Under the pieces are notes generated by a model. That model did no database searches, was not told where the DNA came from, and worked only from the letters and a program-made list of their open reading frames with translations. The translations under genes were made by a program, and so were the position numbers. Below are positions 27,846 through 37,048 of a DNA stretch of 64,000 nt, piece after piece. Source of the DNA: Rhodothermaceae bacterium (lineage in GTDB: Bacteria; Bacteroidota; Rhodothermia; Rhodothermales; Bin80); assembly GCA_009838195.1 (NCBI GenBank), contig VXSC01000020.1, positions 1 through 64,000 on the forward strand, read 5' to 3'. Within the stretch, counting starts at the first letter, position 1. Each line of letters begins with the position of its first letter.

Positions 27846-28772
27846 ATGAGTGTACTTGTGGTGGGTACGTTAGGCTTGGATGATATCGAAACTCCTCGGG
27901 AGAAGGCTGAACGTATCCTAGGTGGGAGTAGCACCTATATTGCATTTGCAGCTAGGCCGTTGGCTCATCCCGTGGGAATTGTTGCTGTGGTTGGCAGAGA
28001 CTTTCCCGAGGAGTACAAGCAGTTACTGCAATCAAGTAATTTGGATCTGACAGGTATACAAACCTTGGAAGATCAGGATACATTTGCTTGGGGAGGGCGC
28101 TACAGAAGGAATATGAATATCAGAGACACTACGTTTACTCATTTGAATGCCCTGGCCAAATTTAATCCAATAATCCCAGATACTTATATAGACAGTAACG
28201 TCTTATGTCTTGGGAATCTTCCCCCTAAAACACAAAGTGATACTTTAAGTCAAATGAGTGGCAAGGGGTTCGCCGCGTGTGATACAATGAATTACTGGAT
28301 TCGTAACATGCGGGAAGAATTGAATGATGTTTTTTCACAGATAGATTGTCTGCTAATCAACGATGAGGAAGCTCGCCAAATAACCGGTGAAGGCAATCTG
28401 TATGCTGCCGGTCGTCAGGTGTTGGCATTGGGTCCCAAAATATTGATCATCAAAAAAGGTGAGCATGGAGCAATCCTATTCATTGAAGAGCAAGTTTTCA
28501 TTGTACCAAGTTTTCCCCTGAAAGAAGTTCGAGATCCGACAGGTGCAGGGGATGCGTTTTTGGGAGCGTTTGGCGGAAGTCTGGCAAATGAGTCATCTAT
28601 TGGGCTGGATGCCCTCAAGCGAGCGGTTGTTTACGGCTCTACGGTAGCCTCGTTTTGCGTAGAATCGATGGGGCCATATGAATTGGCAAACCTGACAAAT
28701 GCTGCCATTGAAGAGCGGTCCAAGTTGTTTCGGGGGATAACAGAATGGCCTGTTCTGCATGGACGTGTTTAA
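27846..28772 (+). CDS. PfkB-family carbohydrate/nucleoside kinase
   Basis: A 308-residue ribokinase-fold kinase. The N-terminal GGSSTYIAFAARPLAHPVGI with VAVVGRDFPEEY is the first PfkB region. RDPTGAGDAFLGAFGGSLA holds the catalytic Asp and the anion hole. The substrate lid is short, as in adenosine/ribokinase-like members. Specificity is not readable from the sequence; nearby genes do not help. The ATG directly precedes SVLVVGTLGLDDIET, the usual first strand. Confidence 0.87.
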   Translation: MSVLVVGTLGLDDIETPREKAERILGGSSTYIAFAARPLAHPVGIVAVVGRDFPEEYKQLLQSSNLDLTGIQTLEDQDTFAWGGRYRRNMNIRDTTFTHLNALAKFNPIIPDTYIDSNVLCLGNLPPKTQSDTLSQMSGKGFAACDTMNYWIRNMREELNDVFSQIDCLLINDEEARQITGEGNLYAAGRQVLALGPKILIIKKGEHGAILFIEEQVFIVPSFPLKEVRDPTGAGDAFLGAFGGSLANESSIGLDALKRAVVYGSTVASFCVESMGPYELANLTNAAIEERSKLFRGITEWPVLHGRV

Positions 28773-29037
28773 TGTATGAACTGCTCTGACCTCGTTATTC
28801 GTGGGGTACCGGGACGAAGTGTAACTACCCAATAGATGGTACTGTACTTCTGGGGGATCTCCATCAGCAGCTTCGAACAAAATAGTGACAGTTTTTTCGC
28901 AAATATACTTCCTGACGTGACGACATGGTTTCGAGAATTTTACAATAACGTAGAGATCAGATCCTCGAATGCATCGAATAGAGGTATATTGGACTCCTCA
29001 TCCACAAGCGCGTTTATACCATTTGGGCTGAAGGCAA

Positions 29038-29406
29038 ATGCATAAAATTAGGCTGGTCAATGCAGTTTTCTTTGCTCACCACGGAGTAACCCCTGAAGAG
29101 CGGCAAGTGGGGGGGAAGTACGAGGTAGACGTAGAAGTGAAATTTGATTTTGAAGTAGCGGCACAAGACGATGATCTTGATAGGACTTTGTGCTACGAAA
29201 CGATTTATCGCGTCGCGGAAAGTGTGGTGCAGGATGAAAAAATTGAATTGATCGAACGGATCGCCTATCTAATTGCGAACCAGATTGCTGAACTGGCTAC
29301 CCAAATTGAGTATGTTGACGTTTGTGTTCGTAAACGGAATCCTCCAGTGGGAGGGATCGTTGACTTTGCCGAGGTGGTATACCGAAGCGAAAAAGCTAAA
29401 ATGTGA
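29038..29406 (+). CDS. folB: Dihydroneopterin aldolase
   Basis: FolB cleaves 7,8-dihydroneopterin to 6-hydroxymethyl-dihydropterin in folate synthesis. The 122 residues show IRLVNAVFFAHHGVTPEERQ (the conserved Glu region) and DRTLCYETIYRVAE (Tyr). The KLIE-like EKIELIERIAYLIAN and the catalytic Lys in VRKRNPPVGGIVDFAEV follow. The C-terminus overlaps the convergent maf gene by 11 bases. About 265 bases upstream hold no credible gene. Confidence 0.92.
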   Translation: MHKIRLVNAVFFAHHGVTPEERQVGGKYEVDVEVKFDFEVAAQDDDLDRTLCYETIYRVAESVVQDEKIELIERIAYLIANQIAELATQIEYVDVCVRKRNPPVGGIVDFAEVVYRSEKAKM

Positions 29407-29989
29407 TCAAATCACTGAAATGTTCTTTGAGCAATGTGTACAATCTTCGGAGTGGCAGACCGACCACATTATAGTAGTCTCCATGAATCTGTTCGATAAA
29501 TAAAGCTCCCAAATCATCTTGAATGCCATAGGCGCCGGCTTTATCAAGAGGTGCACCAGTTTTGACATAATTGGAAATCTCTGTTTCAGTCAGCCGACCG
29601 AAAGTGACTTTGGTAGATTCCACAACAGACACAATCCGCTCAGATTGCTTATGAACCAATGCTATTCCAGTATGCACTATGTGTGTGGAACCGCTCAGTT
29701 GACGAAGCATGTCTGCAGCCTCGAAAGCTCCCGAAGGTTTCCCGAAAATCAACCCACGAGAAACTACGATGGTGTCGGCACCAAGGATCAATGCATTGGT
29801 CTTCCTTTCTGCAATCGAAGCTGCCTTTCTGAGTGACAGATGTTCGACCAATTCTTCGGGTGTGAGTTTTTTCGTGACGGTTTCGTCCACGTTGGGGGAG
29901 ATATGAATAAAGGATACACCTATCTGCCGAAGAAGCTTTCGCCTTCGTGGGGACTGGGAAGCAAGTATAAAATCGGTATGGATTTGCAT
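29396..29989 (-). CDS. maf: Maf-family nucleoside triphosphate pyrophosphatase
   Basis: Maf/YhdE hydrolyses dTTP/UTP or modified nucleotides to monophosphates. The 197-residue protein has the N-terminal phosphate motif LASQSPRRRKLLRQIG. ALILGADTIVV (catalytic Asp), GKPSGAFEAADMLRQLSG and the DKAGAYGIQDDLGALFIEQI motif with GDYYNVVGLPL follow. The DKAGAYGIQ pattern fits the YhdE (dTTP/UTP) branch. It is convergent with folB and divergent from the ParA gene, 61 bases away. Confidence 0.93.
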   Translation of the reverse strand: MQIHTDFILASQSPRRRKLLRQIGVSFIHISPNVDETVTKKLTPEELVEHLSLRKAASIAERKTNALILGADTIVVSRGLIFGKPSGAFEAADMLRQLSGSTHIVHTGIALVHKQSERIVSVVESTKVTFGRLTETEISNYVKTGAPLDKAGAYGIQDDLGALFIEQIHGDYYNVVGLPLRRLYTLLKEHFSDLITF

Positions 29990-30050
29990 GAAATGGGCTT
30001 AATTCTCCAGTCTGAGCTTTTTCATATACGCGAAACCAAGGGATAATATA

Positions 30051-30833
30051 ATGTCGATCATCACGGTTTGTAATCACAAAGGTGGCACCGGAAAAACTAC
30101 GACATCTATACATATCGCAGCCGCGTTACACTTGATGGGATACAAAACCATGATCATAGATCTGGATCCACAGGCGTTTCTGACGCGAATGATGGACATA
30201 TGGCCGTCTGATACCGCCAATACGTCACTGGATTTGTTTCACTCTGATAGCAGCTTGTCTGATTTGGAAGTACTGAAATTACCTCCATTTGACCTACTCC
30301 CTTGCACTGGGGGTATGAACCATCTCTCAAGCAAACTTACCAGCGCCACGGATATGTTCTGGGTCAAGGAGGCGCTCCAGGATCAGAGTACTTATGATAC
30401 GATCATCATTGATACGGCGGCCGCAGTTTCAGTGTACGCACTAAATGCCATGATTGCCGCGGATACATTGATGATCCCCGTGGTTCCTGAGGTGCAATCT
30501 ATATACGGAGCAGAGCAGACGTGGGGGACCGCGAAAGAGGTGCGAAAAAAATGGAATCCTAACCTGAAGACGGCGATGTTTCTTCTGACAAATGTGGATA
30601 GGCGCAAGAAAGTGCATCATCAGTACAGTCAGTACATGCGCAAGACATACGAGGACCTAGTGATGGATACAGTCATCCGTACATGTGCCTCGCTTGCTGC
30701 GGTATGCAGGGACGGGGCCACTGTATTTGAGAGAAACCTGGATTCCCGTGGGGCTAAAGACTACGCGGCCGTTGTAGATGAGCTGGTTAGATATGTTTTA
30801 CCCCCTGCAAAAGCAGAGAATGAGGTGGGGTAA
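30051..30833 (+). CDS. Orphan ParA-family ATPase
   Basis: A 260-residue deviant-Walker ATPase of the ParA/Soj type. It has KGGTGKTTTSIHIAAALHLMG (signature Lys plus Walker A), MIIDLDPQAFLTRM (Walker A') and DTIIIDTAAAVSV (Walker B). These proteins position DNA or protein cargo on the nucleoid. No parB gene or parS-like repeat is adjacent, so the cargo is unknown and chromosome segregation is not implied. The stop overlaps the ATG of the penicillin-acylase gene by one base. Confidence 0.88.
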   Translation: MSIITVCNHKGGTGKTTTSIHIAAALHLMGYKTMIIDLDPQAFLTRMMDIWPSDTANTSLDLFHSDSSLSDLEVLKLPPFDLLPCTGGMNHLSSKLTSATDMFWVKEALQDQSTYDTIIIDTAAAVSVYALNAMIAADTLMIPVVPEVQSIYGAEQTWGTAKEVRKKWNPNLKTAMFLLTNVDRRKKVHHQYSQYMRKTYEDLVMDTVIRTCASLAAVCRDGATVFERNLDSRGAKDYAAVVDELVRYVLPPAKAENEVG

Positions 30834-33244
30834 TGTTGAGGTTTGCACTGCACTTGACCGTAGCCGTTGGCTTGCTTTGGGGATTGCATTATGGTCCAGG
30901 TGGGATCGCACCGCTGGGAAATTTGATTGATCCTGCACGTGGGTTCTATCACAACGCGCGCATAGCTGAGCATGATTCAAGGGAAGTAAAAGTTGTGTCT
31001 ACGCTGAGTGACAGTGTGACGATCGAGCGGGATGAGCGTGGGGTTCCTCATATTTTTGCTACTAGTGATAGGGATGCCATCGTTGCACTAGGATATGTCA
31101 CTGCACAGGATCGGCTTTTCCAGATGGATTTTGTCAGTCGTGTTGCGGCGGGTCGAATGTCAGAAATTTTCGGTCCAGGCTCAGTAGAGGCGGATAAATA
31201 CTTACGGGCAACCGGAATGAACTGGGCCGCAAAGCAGATCACTCAGGCACATGCTCAGGAGCAAGGTCTTGACTATGACTTAATGGTCTGGTTTTCTGAA
31301 GGGGTGAATGCCTTCATCAATAATCTTTCCTATGCAGAGCGGCCATTTGAATTCAAGTTGTTTGGGTATGCTCCCGAGAAGCATACGCCACTGCATACTA
31401 TTCTCCTGATGCAGTACTTCAATTTTGACTTGTCATTTGAATCAGATGACGTGGCCTATGGTCTGGCGCAGGCACGTTTGAGCCCTGAGGACTATGCCGA
31501 GCTATACCCGCTTCACTCCACACGCTACAAACCAATTATTCCTTCGGAGGCGATGACTTCAAAGAATTCTATCTCTGCGATGGGGAATACATCAATAGCC
31601 TCGTCAGATGCATTGGTGCTATTGAAGCGTATGCAGAGGACTCTAAGGGGGCATGGCATTGAGGGGTTCCACCCTTCCAAGGGTTCAAACAACTGGGCAG
31701 TAACGGGAGAGCGATCTGTCACGGGTTTACCGGTGCTGGCTGGAGATATGCATCAGTCTCTGACGCTGCCATCTATCTGGTATGAGGCGCATCTATCCAC
31801 CCCGTTCATGAATACATATGGCGTACTTTCCCCAGGTGTGCCACTGCTCGTCGAGGCGTTTAACGATCACGTTGCTTGGACCTACACGAACTCAGGACTG
31901 GACGGGATTGATCATTATTTACTCCGGTTAAGCGAAGATGAGCGCAGTTATGAATTCGATGGAGACTGGAAACCTCTACAAATGGTGCCGGATACAATTC
32001 ATGTGAAAGGCGAGCAGGCCATCATTGATACTCTAGTATTGTCCCATTTGGGGCCAGTCATCAGAGATTCAAGTGCTGCGGTTGCTATCAAGTGGGTGGC
32101 ACATGAAAAAAATCACATGATGACTGCCCTCTGGGATATGAACCGTGCGAAAGATGCGGCTCAATTGGACAGTGCACTGCAAAATTGGCACTCACCCGCC
32201 CAGAACATACTCTATGCAGATACCGAAGGGACGATTGGGATCCGGGTGGCCGGTGTTGCACCGCTCCGCGGCTCCGGTCATGGAATCGGGTTTCTGGATG
32301 GAAGTACCAGTACCACAGAATGGGTTGGTAACATTCCATTTGAGGAGATGCCCAGCGCCGTGAATCCTCCCCGTGGATATCTCACATCAACCAATCAGCA
32401 GCCGACAACGGCAGATTACCCCTACTACCTAAATCATGACTGGCGGGCAGCATACCGTTCTTTGCGCATTGACACATTGCTTTCTGGAAAGAATCAGCAT
32501 AGTATTGACGATATGAAAAATTATCAGGCAGATTTTTACGTTGGCCAGTATGACGCATTCGTGCCGCTGCTTGATTCTGTACGCTCACTGTCGCCTCAGG
32601 CTGAAGCAGTCCGCAACGCATTGACTGGGTGGGATGGCTTTGCAGAAGGCGAAACGACCGGCCCACTCGCCCTACATGAGTATTTAATTGCTCTAAAACG
32701 TCTCACATGGGATGAGCCCGTGTTTGTAGATCTTCCAGTGCCAAGCGAAACCGTCCTGCTAATGCTGCTGAATCGTGGATCTAAATGGCTCGATATTCAG
32801 GAAACTCCGGCGATTGAAGATGCAGGAGGGCTCATGGCTGCGGCATTGGAAGAGGCGTCAAGTGCACTGCTGAGTCAGTATGGAGATGATTGGAGATGGA
32901 CATCACATCATCAGGTAATTTTTCGACATTTGACCCAAACTCCAGCACTGGATATGTTCTGGCGCGGACCGTACGCTTATCCAGGTTACGACGAGACATT
33001 AGGTCCAGGGGATGGACTGGAAGTCACGCATAGTGCAAGTTGGCGCGTGGTTATAGATTTTAGTTCCAATCCTCCAGAGGGATTCGGGATATATGCTGGG
33101 GGGCAAAGTGGCAATCCGCTCAGCCGGTATTATGATCTTCAGATCCAAGATTATTTGGATTACAATTACAATTCACTACATAAACCTCGAAAGTACGGCA
33201 ACTTGGAATCCGTTTCGTCCATTCTTACATTGAAAGGGCAATGA
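30833..33244 (+). CDS. Penicillin acylase family Ntn-hydrolase
   Basis: An 803-residue exported amidohydrolase precursor. A short hydrophobic leader (LRFALHLTVAVGLLWGLHYG) suggests export. The alpha-chain starts around VTIERDERGVPHIFA and GYVTAQDRLFQMDFVSR. The beta-chain nucleophile Ser, made N-terminal by self-cleavage, is in KGSNNWAVTGERS (near residue 284), followed by the family's GDMHQSLTLPSIWYE. The C-terminus has the typical GGQSGNPLSRYYDLQ. Substrates in this family include acyl-homoserine lactones, penicillins and N-acyl amino acids; which applies is unknown. It is co-transcribed with the ParA-like gene by a one-base overlap. Confidence 0.9.
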   Translation: MLRFALHLTVAVGLLWGLHYGPGGIAPLGNLIDPARGFYHNARIAEHDSREVKVVSTLSDSVTIERDERGVPHIFATSDRDAIVALGYVTAQDRLFQMDFVSRVAAGRMSEIFGPGSVEADKYLRATGMNWAAKQITQAHAQEQGLDYDLMVWFSEGVNAFINNLSYAERPFEFKLFGYAPEKHTPLHTILLMQYFNFDLSFESDDVAYGLAQARLSPEDYAELYPLHSTRYKPIIPSEAMTSKNSISAMGNTSIASSDALVLLKRMQRTLRGHGIEGFHPSKGSNNWAVTGERSVTGLPVLAGDMHQSLTLPSIWYEAHLSTPFMNTYGVLSPGVPLLVEAFNDHVAWTYTNSGLDGIDHYLLRLSEDERSYEFDGDWKPLQMVPDTIHVKGEQAIIDTLVLSHLGPVIRDSSAAVAIKWVAHEKNHMMTALWDMNRAKDAAQLDSALQNWHSPAQNILYADTEGTIGIRVAGVAPLRGSGHGIGFLDGSTSTTEWVGNIPFEEMPSAVNPPRGYLTSTNQQPTTADYPYYLNHDWRAAYRSLRIDTLLSGKNQHSIDDMKNYQADFYVGQYDAFVPLLDSVRSLSPQAEAVRNALTGWDGFAEGETTGPLALHEYLIALKRLTWDEPVFVDLPVPSETVLLMLLNRGSKWLDIQETPAIEDAGGLMAAALEEASSALLSQYGDDWRWTSHHQVIFRHLTQTPALDMFWRGPYAYPGYDETLGPGDGLEVTHSASWRVVIDFSSNPPEGFGIYAGGQSGNPLSRYYDLQIQDYLDYNYNSLHKPRKYGNLESVSSILTLKGQ

Positions 33245-33285
33245 GTCTGATATCTGGATCGATGGGCACGGAAATCTCATTGAAT

Positions 33286-34536
33286 TCAGTCACTTTCCCA
33301 GAGCATGCGAATTGGTACTACGTACATCCCATCCCCGAAACTTCCACACATTTCACCATCGTACAGCACTGCCCCAAACGTGAATTTGTCAGGGTATGCA
33401 GCCTTGATTTTACGTAATCCTCTGAAGTCGGAATTAGAAATGCTGGCTGCGGCTTTGACTTCAATACCAGCTATTTCAAAGGCACCACGTTCGATAACCA
33501 TATCCACCTCAACTCCATCTCGGTCACGAAAATGGTGGAATATGTAAGGCTCATGTGATGAACTAGCCTGTCGCTTCAATTCCTGAAAGACAAATGTTTC
33601 GACGAGTTGTCCAAGCAGTCCGCGGTTTTTTAGTAAAGCATTAGTATCGACTCCCAGTAAGGCGCATGCCAACCCAGTGTCGCCAAAATGGATTTTAGGA
33701 GTTTTGATCAGCCTTTTCATTCGATTGCCGTACCATGGTGGAAGGCGTTCGATCAGGAATTGATGCTCCAACAATATTGCGTAGTCGCGAACTGTGTTGT
33801 AACTCATTTGCAATTTTGATGCCAATGTTGACACATTGAAGAGTTGCCCCGACAAATTTGCGGCGTATGTCAGCAGGTTTGGGATTGCTTCAAGAGAGCG
33901 AATTTTAGCTATATCAAGTACATCTTTTTGAATGATGTTATTAACATAATTCTGGAACCAAATAGTACGTCTACGACCAACTGGACGGCCAAGGGCTTCA
34001 GGATAGCCCCCGGAGACGACCCGGTCAACGAGATTTTTTGCCAGCCGTTTTTTCTGGCGCATCCGAAAATCACCCGCAAATAGCCGGTCCAGGAAATGGG
34101 GAGATTGGATCTGTTCAATTTCTTGCTGTGATAGGGGATGAAGGCGGAGAACTTCCATGCGACCGACAAGTGCATCGGCCAGCTCCGGTACAAGGAGCAA
34201 ACTCGTTGAACCTGTCAAAATGAATCGACCAGGTTTTCTGTTACGGTCCACCGAAAGCTTTAGAGTACGGAACAACTCGGGTACACGCTGAACTTCATCA
34301 AGTATGGTTTGATCTGCACAATCGCTTATGAATCCCATTGGGTCGTTTTGAGCAAACACTCGGGTTTCCGCGTCGTCAAAGGTAGAATAGGAATAATCGA
34401 GTGATTCTCCCATGCTTCTTGCAAAGGTTGTTTTCCCAGATTGACGTGGTCCGTGGATCAGTGTCACGGGTGTATCTCTAATGGATTCGCTGAGCAAGAA
34501 TCTTAATTGCCTAGGAATGATCTCTTGTTTGGGCAT
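33286..34536 (-). CDS. AAA_14/DUF4143 ATP-binding protein
   Basis: A 416-residue ATPase with Walker A IHGPRQSGKTTFARSMG, Walker B ADQTILDEVQRVPELF and sensor-like FILTGSTSLL. The C-terminal DUF4143 domain is seen in HFGDTGLACALLGVD and IEVKAAASISNSDFRGL, the latter resembling a nuclease-fold core (E-V-K). Members of this family are widespread, often carried on mobile or accessory DNA, and their biological role is poorly known. Five 23-bp tandem repeats lie immediately upstream of the ATG, so transcription or translation is probably affected by them. Neighbours on both sides are on the plus strand, so the gene stands alone. Confidence 0.9.
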   Translation of the reverse strand: MPKQEIIPRQLRFLLSESIRDTPVTLIHGPRQSGKTTFARSMGESLDYSYSTFDDAETRVFAQNDPMGFISDCADQTILDEVQRVPELFRTLKLSVDRNRKPGRFILTGSTSLLLVPELADALVGRMEVLRLHPLSQQEIEQIQSPHFLDRLFAGDFRMRQKKRLAKNLVDRVVSGGYPEALGRPVGRRRTIWFQNYVNNIIQKDVLDIAKIRSLEAIPNLLTYAANLSGQLFNVSTLASKLQMSYNTVRDYAILLEHQFLIERLPPWYGNRMKRLIKTPKIHFGDTGLACALLGVDTNALLKNRGLLGQLVETFVFQELKRQASSSHEPYIFHHFRDRDGVEVDMVIERGAFEIAGIEVKAAASISNSDFRGLRKIKAAYPDKFTFGAVLYDGEMCGSFGDGMYVVPIRMLWESD

Positions 34537-34540
34537 TTAT

Positions 34541-34648
34541 CGGCAGATTTTCAGAAAGTGCTTCGGCAGATATTCAGTTAACACCTCGGCAGATTTTCAG
34601 TTAACACCTCGGCAGATTTTCAGTTAACACCTCGGCAGATTTTCAGTT
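34541..34648. repeat. Five 23-bp tandem repeats abutting the DUF4143 ATPase start
   Basis: The unit CGGCAGATTTTCAGTTAACACC plus T starts at 34541, 34564, 34587, 34610 and 34633. Copies 3 and 4 are identical, copy 2 has one change, copy 1 diverges in its last eight bases, and copy 5 is cut after 16 bases. No unique spacers separate the units, so it is not a CRISPR array. The block begins four bases before the ATPase ATG on the minus strand and therefore fills its leader and probably its promoter. The 23-bp period is about two helical turns. Confidence 0.9.
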
Positions 34649-34947
34649 TCAACATTCTAGAACTGTCAGAGGTGCTTCTTCGAATCATCAGAGATACCTC
34701 CTGAGCATGTAGATCCATTTCATGGATTCCATGAAGGAATTCAGCTCACATTTGAATAAATTCAAAGTGTGTAAAGGACTGTCGTTAAAGGTTTATCCGA
34801 ATATTCAGTCTGTTGAATTCCTCTCGGTTCTCATCGGTCATTCACACACTGATCCGGTGCACATCTTTACTGACTCTGACGATTTTTAGTATTTTGCCGG
34901 ATCTTCTGGAAGATATCTTTAGCTATATCGCCGAACCAATCGATTGA
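34649..34947. promoter_or_regulatory. Intergenic region with a 17-bp palindrome, before the NSS transporter
   Basis: There is no credible coding frame here. A perfect palindrome, TTCATGGA-T-TCCATGAA (34719-34735), and an imperfect inverted repeat CACATTTGAA/TTCAAAGTG (about 34747-34770) lie 180-230 bases before the transporter. Both could be operators for the transporter or for the divergent ATPase gene. Their effect is unknown. Confidence 0.4.
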
Positions 34948-34950
34948 TTG

Positions 34951-36459
34951 ATGCAGACTATGAACAGCAGCACACAGCGTTTTACATCCCGATGGGGAAT
35001 GCTTCTAACCGTTCTGGGCATGGCGGTTGGGACGGGCAATATTTGGAGATTTCCCCGGATCGCGGCTACGAACAGCGGAGATGATGGCGCAGGGGCGTTT
35101 CTTGTAGCGTGGCTCGTTTTCCTATTCCTATGGAGTGTTCCCCTCATCATTGCAGAGTATGCACTGGGACGGAAAGGTCGACTAGGCGTAATTGGGACGT
35201 TCACCAAGCTCGCAGGTGATCGCTTTAGCTGGATGGGTGCCTTCTGCGTTTTTGTGGCGGCAGCCATCTTATTCTATTACACAGTCGTAGCCGGGTGGTG
35301 CATCTACTATCTCGGGCGAATGGTTTTCCTTGGGCCAGATCTCACGTATGAGGCCGCACAAGGGGCTTGGGATGGCTTCCAGAGTAGTTATTTCCCGATA
35401 CTTTTTCATGTACTTGTAATTGGAGTTGGAGCTTGGGCAGTATGGAAAGGTGTTGGACGAATTGAGCGCGTGAACAAAATCCTAGTCCCAACACTTTTAG
35501 TAATTGTATTGATCGCACTGGTAAGAACCGTCTTTCTCAATGGTGCAGGTGACGGGATCCAATTTTTGTTTACCCCCGACTGGCCTACATTGACGCAACC
35601 CAGGATATGGCTTGAAGCCCTGACGCAGAACGCCTGGGATACAGGGGCAGGGTGGGGGTTAGTGCTCACCTATGGGGCTTACATGCAGAGCAGGCATGGG
35701 GTTGTTCAAAATGCATTTATCACTGGTGTCGGAAACAATACAGTTTCCATCCTTGCAGCAATTATTGTGTTTGGGACTGTATTTGCAATTCTTGGACAGG
35801 AGATGTCTCGTCCAGAGGTACTTGAAGTCATGCGTACCAGCGGGCCCGCTGCCACCGGGCTTACCTTCATCTGGATGCCGCAACTGTTTGCAAAAATGCC
35901 AGCTGGAAGCATTCTGGCAGTTCTATTCTTCTTGGGTCTGTCCTGTGCAGCAATTAGCTCACTGATTTCCATGATCGAAATGGTTGTGCGCTCCGTAACG
36001 GATTTTGGTGTTAACCGGTCACATGCAATTGTCGGAGTCTCGATCGCATCTCTGGTCTTGGGGATTCCATCTGCGATCAATCTTGGCTTTTTTGAAAATC
36101 AGGACTTTGTTTGGGGATTAGCACTCATCATTTCGGGAGCCTTTATGGCTATCCTGGTGATTCGACAGGGAGTCCGTTCATTCCGAGAGAAAGAAATTGA
36201 TAACATGGTGGGAGATTGGAGTTCTGGTAGGCCATGGGATATTCTGCTGAACTACGTTGTACCACTTTTGGCGTGCGTGTTATTAGGCTGGTGGTTATGG
36301 TTATCCGTAACGGTTTACGCCCCTGATACCTGGTATAACCCGACGGATCCGTTTAGCCTGATGACATGCATTATGCAATGGGGAGTCGTGATCACGATAC
36401 TGGTGATACTGAATCGCTCTATGGCAAAGCGTATTCGCTCTACTAATAATTTGGCATGA
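34951..36459 (+). CDS. Sodium-dependent NSS-family transporter
   Basis: A neurotransmitter:sodium symporter (LeuT fold) of about 502 residues with 11-12 membrane spans. Diagnostic stretches are MLLTVLGMAVGTGNIWRFPR (TM1 with the unwound Na site) and VPLIIAEYALGRKGRLG. AWDTGAGWGLVLTYGAY (TM6 region), FITGVGNNTVSILAAI and FLGLSCAAISSLISMIE (TM8) follow. Bacterial members usually take up amino acids with Na+; a sodium-rich marine habitat would fit. The first ATG at 34951 is used (a TTG precedes it, another ATG is at 34960). The exact substrate is unknown. Confidence 0.93.
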   Translation: MQTMNSSTQRFTSRWGMLLTVLGMAVGTGNIWRFPRIAATNSGDDGAGAFLVAWLVFLFLWSVPLIIAEYALGRKGRLGVIGTFTKLAGDRFSWMGAFCVFVAAAILFYYTVVAGWCIYYLGRMVFLGPDLTYEAAQGAWDGFQSSYFPILFHVLVIGVGAWAVWKGVGRIERVNKILVPTLLVIVLIALVRTVFLNGAGDGIQFLFTPDWPTLTQPRIWLEALTQNAWDTGAGWGLVLTYGAYMQSRHGVVQNAFITGVGNNTVSILAAIIVFGTVFAILGQEMSRPEVLEVMRTSGPAATGLTFIWMPQLFAKMPAGSILAVLFFLGLSCAAISSLISMIEMVVRSVTDFGVNRSHAIVGVSIASLVLGIPSAINLGFFENQDFVWGLALIISGAFMAILVIRQGVRSFREKEIDNMVGDWSSGRPWDILLNYVVPLLACVLLGWWLWLSVTVYAPDTWYNPTDPFSLMTCIMQWGVVITILVILNRSMAKRIRSTNNLA

Positions 36460-36499
36460 TATCTGCTTAAACAGATAGTAAAACTACAATGATAGAATC

Positions 36500-37048
36500 A
36501 TGTATCGACTAATTCTCCTCGCTGTAAGTTTACTACCCAGTGTGGTTTCAGCACAGGTGTCAGTTGGTGGTGTAATGCCGGATGTAGCACTTCAAAATAT
36601 GCGCGGTGGAGACACTTCGACCCATGCACTTTTTGGAGATCAGGGCGCTGCCTTTGTGTTTTGGAGCAATGACTGTAACTGGACGGATCAGTATGAATCC
36701 CGCGTTGAGGCCCTTAATACGGCAAGTGTTCCGGTAATTTTAGTGAACAGTAATGATGCAACGGTTTTCCCGAAAGAGGCCGAGCCCGGAAAGCAGTACG
36801 ATGTGGCATACGTTCGTGACCTCGGGGGGAATTTAGCTCAGGCTCTGGGTGCGGAGAGGACCCCGCATGTATTTGTTTTTGATCGAGAAAAAGCACTTGT
36901 CTATGCAGGTGGGATTGATGATTCACCTGCCGACGCACAGCAAGTACAGGCAGCTTGGTTTCAAGATGCCATTGAACAACTCTCCAGTGGGCAATCTGTG
37001 AGTGTCTCCTCGACGCAATCGTTCGGTTGCCGGATCAAACTACCGTGA
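36500..37048 (+). CDS. Exported thioredoxin-like (redoxin) protein
   Basis: A 182-residue protein with a signal peptide (LILLAVSLLPSVVSA-Q) and a thioredoxin fold. MPDVALQNMRGGDTS is the redoxin start, AAFVFWSNDCNWTDQYESR holds the single active-site-type Cys, and the cis-Pro is in ERTPHVFVFDRE. There is only one Cys in the active-site loop, so it resembles the AhpC/TSA-like periplasmic redoxins. The substrate is unknown. Its TGA overlaps a GTG start of the LuxE-like gene (GTGA), suggesting coupling. Confidence 0.78.
   Translation: MYRLILLAVSLLPSVVSAQVSVGGVMPDVALQNMRGGDTSTHALFGDQGAAFVFWSNDCNWTDQYESRVEALNTASVPVILVNSNDATVFPKEAEPGKQYDVAYVRDLGGNLAQALGAERTPHVFVFDREKALVYAGGIDDSPADAQQVQAAWFQDAIEQLSSGQSVSVSSTQSFGCRIKLP

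Noticed and set aside
28836..29045. 69-codon frame just before folB
   Set aside because: No similarity to a known family, no clear ribosome binding site, and overlap with the folB start; kept as non-coding.
30051..30833. ParA as evidence for a plasmid or chromosome partition locus
   Set aside because: No parB, no parS-like sites and no replication genes nearby.
34541..34655. CRISPR-like array
   Set aside because: Units follow each other directly with no spacers, there are only five copies, and no cas gene is near. It is a simple tandem repeat.
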